DNA from: Lentisphaeria bacterium
Lineage (GTDB): Bacteria; Verrucomicrobiota; Lentisphaeria; Victivallales; UBA1829
NCBI GenBank assembly: GCA_017963105.1
Contig: JAGCTY010000178.1
Coordinates: 1-49,040 of the forward strand
DNA length: 49,040 nucleotides
Direction of reading: 5' to 3'
Made by a program: the position numbers and the translations under genes
Notes under the pieces: model-generated
What the model was told of the DNA's origin: nothing
The model's input: the letters and a program-made list of their open reading frames with translations, nothing else
Database searches by the model: none
Shown: positions 43,365 through 49,040 of the stretch, one piece after another
Layout of the letters: every line of letters starts with the position of its first letter
Numbering within the stretch: position 1 is the first letter of the stretch

Positions 43365-44134
43365 ACACGCAGAATCCCAAGCATATGAACACGCCCAATT
43401 ATCCCGCCGATTCCGGCGCAAACGCCACAGACGCCGAACTCGAACGCGCCATGCTCGCGCAGGCGAATCCCGCAGACGCCGAAATCCTTCAGAGTTTCTT
43501 CAAGACCGGACCCGGCCAGTACGGCGAAGGCGACAAGTTCCTCGGCTGCAAGAACCCCGTGACCCGCCGCACGGCAAAGGCGTTCCGGGCACTCCCCATC
43601 CGCGAGGCAGTCCGCGCCGCGCAGTCCGAATGGCACGAAATCCGCCTCTGCGCCCTGCTCATCATGCTTGGGCATTTCGAATCGAAAAAGACCGGAGAAA
43701 AGGAACGCGCCGCGATCTTCGAACAGTACGCCGACCTCGCCCGGCGCGGATTCGTGAACAACTGGGACCTGGTCGACCTGACCGCGCCCGGCATCACCGG
43801 AATCTACGCATTCGAGCACGGCGCGAACACGCTGGAACACTTCATTTCGTCCGGTCATCTCTGGGAAGAACGCATCGCCGTTCTCTCCATGTTCCCGTTC
43901 ATCCGCGCGAACCGGCTGGACGAACCGTTCCGCATGGTGGACCGTTTTCTGTCCCATCCGCACGATCTCATGCACAAGGCGTGCGGCTGGATGCTGCGCG
44001 AGATCGGAAAACGCGACCGCGCCGCCCTCACAGATTATCTGCTGAAAAACAAATCGGCCATGGCGCGCACCACGCTCCGCTACGCGATCGAGCATTATCC
44101 CGAGCCGGAACGGAAAGCGTTCCTCGCCCGCTAA
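43361..44134 (+). CDS. DNA alkylation repair protein, AlkD-like
   Basis: A 257-residue HEAT-like repeat protein of the AlkD family of DNA glycosylases, which release positively charged alkylated bases. Typical blocks are ALLIMLGHFESKK, FVNNWDLVDLTAPGI (carrying the conserved W-D-x-V-D site) and HKACGWMLREIGKRD. A longer-than-usual N-terminal leader contains two in-frame Met codons (1 and 9). Last gene of the gmk-to-AlkD stretch; a hairpin separates it from the convergent aldo/keto reductase. Confidence 0.88.
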   Translation: MNTQNPKHMNTPNYPADSGANATDAELERAMLAQANPADAEILQSFFKTGPGQYGEGDKFLGCKNPVTRRTAKAFRALPIREAVRAAQSEWHEIRLCALLIMLGHFESKKTGEKERAAIFEQYADLARRGFVNNWDLVDLTAPGITGIYAFEHGANTLEHFISSGHLWEERIAVLSMFPFIRANRLDEPFRMVDRFLSHPHDLMHKACGWMLREIGKRDRAALTDYLLKNKSAMARTTLRYAIEHYPEPERKAFLAR

Positions 44135-44144
44135 CAAACGCCTT

Positions 44145-44166
44145 GAGCCGTTGCGGAGCAAGGCTC
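44145..44166. terminator. Convergent-gene hairpin
   Basis: A 9-bp stem with one bulge (GAGCC-TTGC against GCAA-GGCTC) with a 3-nt loop sits exactly between the AlkD-like stop and the aldo/keto reductase stop. No strong T-run, so termination efficiency is uncertain. Confidence 0.4.
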
Positions 44167-45311
44167 TACTCGGACACCCCTTTGGGGTGCTGGTCGAACG
44201 CCTTAGCCGCTTCCGCGAGCAGTTTTCGGATTTCGAGGTGCTGCGGGCAGACCTCCTCGCACTTGCCGCACCCGATGCACTCCACGGCGTCCTTCTTGCC
44301 CAGGTTCGCGACCGCCCAGAATATCTGGACTTTCGCGCTTTCCACGTTGCTGTACAGCGTCAGCAGGTTCCGCCCGTTGAACGTGCCGGAGATGCCGATG
44401 TTCATCGGGCAGACCTTCGCGCAGTAGTCGCAGGACGTGCACGGGATCATCGGGACTTTGGCCAGCGCTTCCTGCGCTTTGAAAACGGTTTCCTTCTCCG
44501 CCTCGGTCAGCGCCTTGAATCCCTTCATCGACTTCAGATTGTCGTCCATCTGTTCCGGCGTGCTCATCCCGGACAGCACCGTGATCACGCCCGGCAGGCT
44601 CGCGCCGAACCGGATCGCCCAGGCGGCCGGAGAAATGTCGGGATTCGCGTCGCGGAGGATCTTCACGACGGATTCCGGCGGCGTCGCCAGCATCCCGCCC
44701 TTCACGGGCTCCATGATGATGACGGGCACGTTGTGCTTGCGGCAGGTTTCGTAGTTCAGACGCGACTGGATGAACTTGTGGTCCCAGTCGGCGTAGTTGA
44801 TCTGAAGCTGCACGAACTCCGTTTCCGGGTGCTTCGTGAGAATGTCGTCGAGCTGGTCGGCGGTGGAATGGAACGAGAACCCGAGGTGGCGGATCCGCCC
44901 GGCTTTTTTCTGTTCCAGGAAATAGTTCCACAGGTCGAGTTCCTCGAACAGCGTCGAACGGGTGTCGCCGAGGTTGTGGAGCAGGTAGAAATCAACGTAG
45001 TCGGTCCCGAGGCGCTTCAGCGACGTCTCGAACTGGGCGATCGCGGCCTCGCGCGTCTTGTCGTCGACCCATGCGGCGTTCTTCGTGGCCAGCTGGAAAC
45101 TCTCCCGCGGGTAGCGTTCCACAAGAGCCTGCCGCGTGGCGTCCTCGCTGCCCTGATAAATCCACGCGGTATCGAAATAGGTAAAACCTGCGGCAAGGAA
45201 CTTGTCGACCATCACTTTCGTCGTTTCAACGTCGATCGTTTCGCCATTCTTCGGCAGACGCATCATGCCGAATCCGAGTTTCGGAATCTCTTCGCCGAGG
45301 TACTTTCCCAT
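44166..45311 (-). CDS. Aldo/keto reductase with C-terminal ferredoxin-type Fe-S domain
   Basis: A 381-residue member of the AKR/4Fe-4S family. The TIM-barrel part (about residues 1-270) shows GFGMMRLP, the FDTAWIYQGSE block containing the catalytic Asp and Tyr, LATKNAAW (Lys), and DFYLLHNLGD. The C-terminal part carries two CxxCxxCxxxCP motifs: CTSCDYCAKVCP (about 293-304) and CIGCGKCEEVCP (about 347-358), binding two [4Fe-4S] clusters. This class is common in anaerobes and is thought to use ferredoxin-linked reduction; the substrate is unknown. AGGAGA about 7 nt upstream fixes the start, with a TTGACA promoter at 45369-45398. Confidence 0.93.
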   Translation of the reverse strand: MGKYLGEEIPKLGFGMMRLPKNGETIDVETTKVMVDKFLAAGFTYFDTAWIYQGSEDATRQALVERYPRESFQLATKNAAWVDDKTREAAIAQFETSLKRLGTDYVDFYLLHNLGDTRSTLFEELDLWNYFLEQKKAGRIRHLGFSFHSTADQLDDILTKHPETEFVQLQINYADWDHKFIQSRLNYETCRKHNVPVIIMEPVKGGMLATPPESVVKILRDANPDISPAAWAIRFGASLPGVITVLSGMSTPEQMDDNLKSMKGFKALTEAEKETVFKAQEALAKVPMIPCTSCDYCAKVCPMNIGISGTFNGRNLLTLYSNVESAKVQIFWAVANLGKKDAVECIGCGKCEEVCPQHLEIRKLLAEAAKAFDQHPKGVSE

Positions 45312-45368
45312 GGGTGTTTCTCCTGTGTTGCTGTGTAGGGGGACTGTTTTTCGGTGGAATCATCCATT

Positions 45369-45398
45369 ACCATAGCACGCGTTTCCGCTTCCTGTCAA
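45369..45398 (-). promoter_or_regulatory. Promoter of the aldo/keto reductase gene
   Basis: On the minus strand TTGACA (45393-45398) and TATGGT (45369-45374) are 18 bp apart, about 50 nt before the start codon. Confidence 0.55.
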
Positions 45399-45499
45399 GC
45401 GACTTTTCGAAAAAAATGCGAAAAAAAGAATGTCACGCATATCTTTTCCCCGATCGCGAGGCGTGAACGGTTTATTTACGCCTTTTTTCGCTGCCTCGC

Positions 45500-45528
45500 T
45501 TGATTTTTTGTGGATTCCGGGCTATCTT
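45500..45528 (+). promoter_or_regulatory. Promoter of the tRNA-Leu gene
   Basis: TTGATT (45500-45505) and TATCTT (45523-45528) are 17 bp apart, about 36 nt before the mature tRNA end. Confidence 0.6.
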
Positions 45529-45564
45529 ATTGGGCTGTTTTTCCGCGGAAAAACGCTTTTCCAT

Positions 45565-45647
45565 GCCGGAGTGGCGAAATGGCAGACGCACTAGACTCAA
45601 AATCTGGCGCCCGCGAGGGCATGAGGGTTCGAGTCCCTCCTCCGGCA
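45565..45647 (+). tRNA. tRNA-Leu (anticodon CAA)
   Basis: A type II tRNA of 83 nt. The acceptor stem GCCGGAG pairs with CTCCGGC (45640-45646), with A45647 as discriminator. The anticodon stem CTAGA pairs with TCTGG (one G-T pair), and CAA is at 45598-45600. A long variable arm (GCCC-GCGA-GGGC) and a T arm GAGGG-TTCGAGT-CCCTC are present. CCA is not encoded. Confidence 0.97.
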
Positions 45648-45998
45648 CTTCTTGATTGAAACAGGGGGAAATCCATCTGAAATCGCGCCCGGTCCGCTTT
45701 TTCTTCTTGCCATCTCTCCCATTCGTGCTGTCTCCGGCCACGATGTCCGGCACGATACGGATCATCACGGCAAAAAACCAGCCCGTATCCGGCTCCCGGC
45801 GGACCATGATACAAATTATGCTTTTTCTCGTTTTCCGGGGTTGACATTTCACTTCCGCGGTAGTATATTGCCCCTATATTTATTGATTGACAACGGGGAT
45901 TATGTTCGCATCCAGAAAAAGCATCCCTTTTCCCTGAATCTGAACTCAAAACGACATAACATAAGCTCAAAAACATAAACACGAAAGGAATCCGAACC
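45648..45998 (+). other. Intergenic region tRNA-Leu / repeat-protein gene
   Basis: A gap of 351 nt. No convincing ORF. It holds a possible stem (45754-45760 with 45783-45789) of unclear role and, at 45841-45869, the promoter of the repeat-protein gene with a leader of about 125 nt. No clear tRNA terminator was found. Confidence 0.5.
45841..45869 (+). promoter_or_regulatory. Near-consensus promoter of the large repeat-protein gene
   Basis: TTGACA (45841-45846) and TATATT (45864-45869) are exactly 17 bp apart, the best promoter match in the window. Confidence 0.8.
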
Positions 45999-48900
45999 AT
46001 GGCGAACTACTTCGTATCCAGTGGCAGCGTCTTCGGCGTCACCACAATAAGTAGTGAAGACAAAGTGCTCGTGTACTCCGGAGGAAAAGCAATCAGCAAC
46101 AGTATCCTTTCCGGCGGTCTCATGAAGGTTTACAATGGCGGCATAGAGATCGCTGACAAAGTATTCAGTGGTGGGTGGATTCAACTTCATTCCGGCGCTT
46201 CCGCGTCCCGCACTTCGCTTTGTTTCGCTGGTAACATGACAGTCTCATCCGGGGCTACGGCGAGCGAAAGCATTGTCTCCGGCGGCGTTCTTATACTCTT
46301 TGAAGGAGGGGTCGTGAACAGCGCAACCGTCACGGATTCCGGCTATCTCATAATGAGCGAAGGGGGGACGGTGAATAATGCGGTTATCGGCTATAAAGGA
46401 ACACTGTCTCTTTCCAACAAGGCAATCGCTAATCGTACCACGGTCAGTCATTTCGGCATAATGGGAATTGATAACGCAACGGCGAACGACACCGTTGTCG
46501 AGTCCGGCGGAACCATGAATGTTCGATCCGGAGGCACGGCAAACCGCACCATGGTCGGGATTAGAGGCCATTTACATCTTTCCTCCGGCGGCACGGCGAA
46601 CAGCGTCACGATCAATTCCGGCGAGATGGTCATCAGCGGCGGCGTGGCAAACAATGTGATTCTCAGCAATGGCGAAATCTCGGTAGAAGCGGACGGGCTC
46701 TTGAACACCGTCACAGTCAGCGGCGGCATCGTTACCGCCATGGGTACGGTGACCAGCGCCGCGGTCAGCTCCGGCGGCACCATCAGCCTTCAATCCGGCG
46801 CAGTGGGGAACGACATCCGGGTCTACGAAAGCGGCAAGCTTTCCCTGGGCGAATGCTCGCTCAACCGGCTGAACGTGAACTCCGGCGGCACGGCCATCCT
46901 TTACTACAAGGATATAAACGCTTCCAAAGTCTTTATCAACGGCGGCGAAATCCAGGTCCTGGACAGCGGCGTGATGTCCCAGGGCATTGCGTCGAACTAT
47001 CTCACCGTCATGAACAGCGGCAGCCTCGTGATCAGCTACGGCGGCACGGTCGACGGCGCGATCGTCCATGACCACGGACATGTCACGGTCGAAAGAGGTG
47101 CCGTCTTCGCGAACGCGACGGTCACAGCCGCGGACGTCGAGGCCTATGCGTTGGTCTCCGGCCTGACGTTGAGTTCGGGCGGCGTCCTGTACGGATCGAA
47201 CGGCGCGAGTATCCGGGATGCCACAGTCAGCTCGGGCGGCGTCCTGAACATTACAGGCGCGGTTATCCATAATGCCACAGTCAGCTCGGGCGGCAGCGTC
47301 ACGGGCGTCCTGCGGTATGATTCCGGCCTCGTCTTCGCCGGCGGCACGCTCGATCTTAACATCGCGAAGGCATCCGTGCAGGCCAATTCCCTCGTCGACA
47401 GCGACTCGTTTGCCGCGATCAAGTCCGGCACATACGACGTCACGCTTACGGTCGCCAACAAGCAGCTGAACGGCACGTACTACCTCATCGATGATGCGGC
47501 CGACTTCGATGCGACTGTTACGGTGAAGTTCGGCGCCAACACCCTCGGCACGCTCACCGTCGGCGGCGGCCCCACGGACGTCGGAAACATCACGTGCGAC
47601 CTGAAGCTGAACAACGCCGGCACCCTCGTGGTCGTCGTGACCAACGGCGCGATCCCGGACCCGATCTATTCGGGCGCTACTCTGACCGACGAACGGAGGG
47701 ACATCACCAGCGGCATATCCGCGATCGACGTGACCGTCTCCTCCGGCGGCATCCTGGCCGTCTATTCCAGCGGCGAAGCGAGCAACACCACGGTCTACGA
47801 CAGGGGCGAGCTCGATGTATTCTCCGACGGCGATTTGATTGGCGCGACGGTGCGCTACGGCGGCTCGGCGACGCTCTATGAGGACGCCGCGGCGCATGAC
47901 GTGGTCGTGGCCGGCGGCACGCTCGTGGTCGAAAGCGGCGCTTTCATCTTCCAGACATCCAAGGGAAAAACCGTGACGAGCAATATCATCGTGTCGGACG
48001 GCGGCAAGCTCGATATCAACGGCGGCTGGGTGGAAGGTGCGCTGATCTCCGGCGGACAGGCGGTGATCGAGAGCGACGGTTCGATGTACGACGCCTCGGT
48101 CGCAAATGGCACCGTCCAGGTGAAGGACGGCGCATACGCCGGGATGACCATCCTGGACCGCGGCGTCGTGACCGTGGAGTCCGGCGGCACGGCCGCGTGC
48201 ACGGTCAGCTCCGGCGGCGTCATCCGCCTGGAGGACGGCTGCGAGCTGAACAATCGCCTCAGGGTCAACGAGGGCGGCGTCGTCACGGGCGTCATGCACG
48301 CCCTGTACGAGGTCAGGATGTTCGGCGGCACGCTCGACTTCGATATCTCGGAGGCCGCCCCGTCCGGCGAGTACATCGTCGATATGGACACGACCTTCAA
48401 TGCGGACCAGGGGATGTTCTGCACGCTCACGGTCGACGGCAGCCAGGCGTACGGCACGTACAACCTCATGGAATACGCATGGGGATACGATACCCAGGTC
48501 ATCACCGCCGAGACCCCGCTCACGGTGAAGAATACCGCCGGGTCCGGGCTCGGCACGCTCGCGGTCGGCGAGACCGCGGAGATCGGCGGCGCGGCCTACA
48601 CGCTGAATCTGAGCGAAGACTACCACCTGACCGTCACCATCTCGGAAGGCGCGCCGACTCCGCCGCCGCCCACGCCGACGCCCACGCCCGGGGACAAATC
48701 GTTCTTCACGGGCGATTTCAACGGCGACCTCTTCGACACGCTGGCGGTGCAGTCCGGCAGCACGGTCACGATCTACCAGAACGGCGAAGCGTGGGGCCTC
48801 GGGCTCACGCTCGATCCCGGCTGGACCATCGCCGGCGTCGGCGACTTCAACGGCGACAAACTCGACGATTTCCTGCGCGTGAATACGGAAGGGTATGTGG

Positions 48901-49040
48901 TCGGCGAGATGTCGAACGGAAACGGCACGTTCACGCCGCAGGTGCTGAACCTGCAGAACGCGGGCTGGGACATCCTCGGCACCGGCAATTTCGACGGCGT
49001 CGGCCCGGACGATGTGCTGATCGCGAATCCGACGGCGGCG
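45999..49040 (+). CDS. Large strand-loop-strand repeat protein with FG-GAP-like end, partial
   Basis: An open frame of 1014 codons running off the window; the C-terminus is missing. GAAAGGA lies about 9 nt before the ATG. From MANYFVSSGSVFGV on, about 860 residues consist of strand-loop-strand repeats (SGGTA / SSGG units with alternating hydrophobics), arranged in at least two blocks with a non-repetitive insert around residues 470-560 and another near 770-890. A Pro/Thr linker (PPPPTPTPTPG, about residue 887) leads to FG-GAP-like repeats: DFNGDLFDTLAV, DFNGDKLDDFLRV and NFDGVGPDDVLI. No signal peptide is visible. It is probably a surface or secreted adhesin-like protein; the missing C-terminus would show the export route. 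Confidence 0.85.
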   Translation, partial: MANYFVSSGSVFGVTTISSEDKVLVYSGGKAISNSILSGGLMKVYNGGIEIADKVFSGGWIQLHSGASASRTSLCFAGNMTVSSGATASESIVSGGVLILFEGGVVNSATVTDSGYLIMSEGGTVNNAVIGYKGTLSLSNKAIANRTTVSHFGIMGIDNATANDTVVESGGTMNVRSGGTANRTMVGIRGHLHLSSGGTANSVTINSGEMVISGGVANNVILSNGEISVEADGLLNTVTVSGGIVTAMGTVTSAAVSSGGTISLQSGAVGNDIRVYESGKLSLGECSLNRLNVNSGGTAILYYKDINASKVFINGGEIQVLDSGVMSQGIASNYLTVMNSGSLVISYGGTVDGAIVHDHGHVTVERGAVFANATVTAADVEAYALVSGLTLSSGGVLYGSNGASIRDATVSSGGVLNITGAVIHNATVSSGGSVTGVLRYDSGLVFAGGTLDLNIAKASVQANSLVDSDSFAAIKSGTYDVTLTVANKQLNGTYYLIDDAADFDATVTVKFGANTLGTLTVGGGPTDVGNITCDLKLNNAGTLVVVVTNGAIPDPIYSGATLTDERRDITSGISAIDVTVSSGGILAVYSSGEASNTTVYDRGELDVFSDGDLIGATVRYGGSATLYEDAAAHDVVVAGGTLVVESGAFIFQTSKGKTVTSNIIVSDGGKLDINGGWVEGALISGGQAVIESDGSMYDASVANGTVQVKDGAYAGMTILDRGVVTVESGGTAACTVSSGGVIRLEDGCELNNRLRVNEGGVVTGVMHALYEVRMFGGTLDFDISEAAPSGEYIVDMDTTFNADQGMFCTLTVDGSQAYGTYNLMEYAWGYDTQVITAETPLTVKNTAGSGLGTLAVGETAEIGGAAYTLNLSEDYHLTVTISEGAPTPPPPTPTPTPGDKSFFTGDFNGDLFDTLAVQSGSTVTIYQNGEAWGLGLTLDPGWTIAGVGDFNGDKLDDFLRVNTEGYVVGEMSNGNGTFTPQVLNLQNAGWDILGTGNFDGVGPDDVLIANPTAA

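Noticed and set aside
45472..46000. Minus-strand frames across the tRNA-Leu gene
   Set aside because: They cover the tRNA and a promoter and have no family resemblance.

Overview
This window looks like chromosomal DNA from a Gram-negative gut-type bacterium of the PVC group, most likely Lentisphaerota (Victivallis-like). That is an inference from gene content: high GC, a six-domain ribosomal protein S1, LolA-like and lipid A acyltransferase-like genes, arabinan-type glycoside hydrolases, and large strand-loop-strand (AIDA-type) repeat proteins. There is no rRNA to settle the taxonomy. Promoters are unusually easy to read: many intergenic gaps carry TTGAMW-N16/17-TATATT or close variants.

Layout. 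1-270: short direct repeats plus an inverted copy, resembling the end of a mobile element, then the rpsA terminator. 270-4063: rpsA (minus), then a divergent unit of a 62-residue membrane protein and an NSS sodium symporter. 4200-7796: a 1198-residue protein with two DUF4062/TIR-like N-terminal domains and at least 13 kinesin-light-chain-type TPRs, lower in GC than its surroundings and possibly a defence gene. 7987-9257: two small membrane proteins and a DUF3842 protein (minus). 9486-13620: a tiny ORF, an exported thioredoxin-like protein, and an operon of UDP-sugar pyrophosphorylase, unknown gene and YraN.

13802-27765 is the centrepiece: 14 tightly packed co-directional genes forming an aryl-polyene (APE)-like type II polyketide/fatty-acid cluster. 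It holds a ketoreductase, three complete ketosynthases, two half-length ketosynthase-like chain-length-factor proteins, one ACP, two hotdog dehydratases, a thioesterase-like hotdog protein, a PlsC-type and an LpxL-type acyltransferase, a GT2-DUF2062 glycosyltransferase, a LolA-like protein and an MMPL exporter fused in frame to a lipoprotein-like domain. No ammonia-lyase, starter CoA ligase, methyltransferase, second ACP or phosphopantetheinyl transferase is visible, so the starter supply and the final product are open. A convergent LPS-kinase-like gene follows (27822-28688).

29059-33720: a two-gene arabinan/arabinoxylan unit (double GH43-like protein, then GH51 with an extra N-terminal domain), followed by an exported protein of unknown function with three PxKMDL repeats. 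35064-44134: mostly housekeeping genes on the plus strand (leuS, Fe-alcohol dehydrogenase, glycerate kinase, gmk, coaC, rsmE, AlkD-like), interrupted between gmk and coaC by a 474-residue strand-loop-strand repeat protein. 44166-45311: an aldo/keto reductase with ferredoxin-type clusters (minus). 45565-45647: tRNA-Leu(CAA). From 45999 to the end of the window: an open-ended second strand-loop-strand protein of at least 1014 residues that ends in FG-GAP-like repeats.
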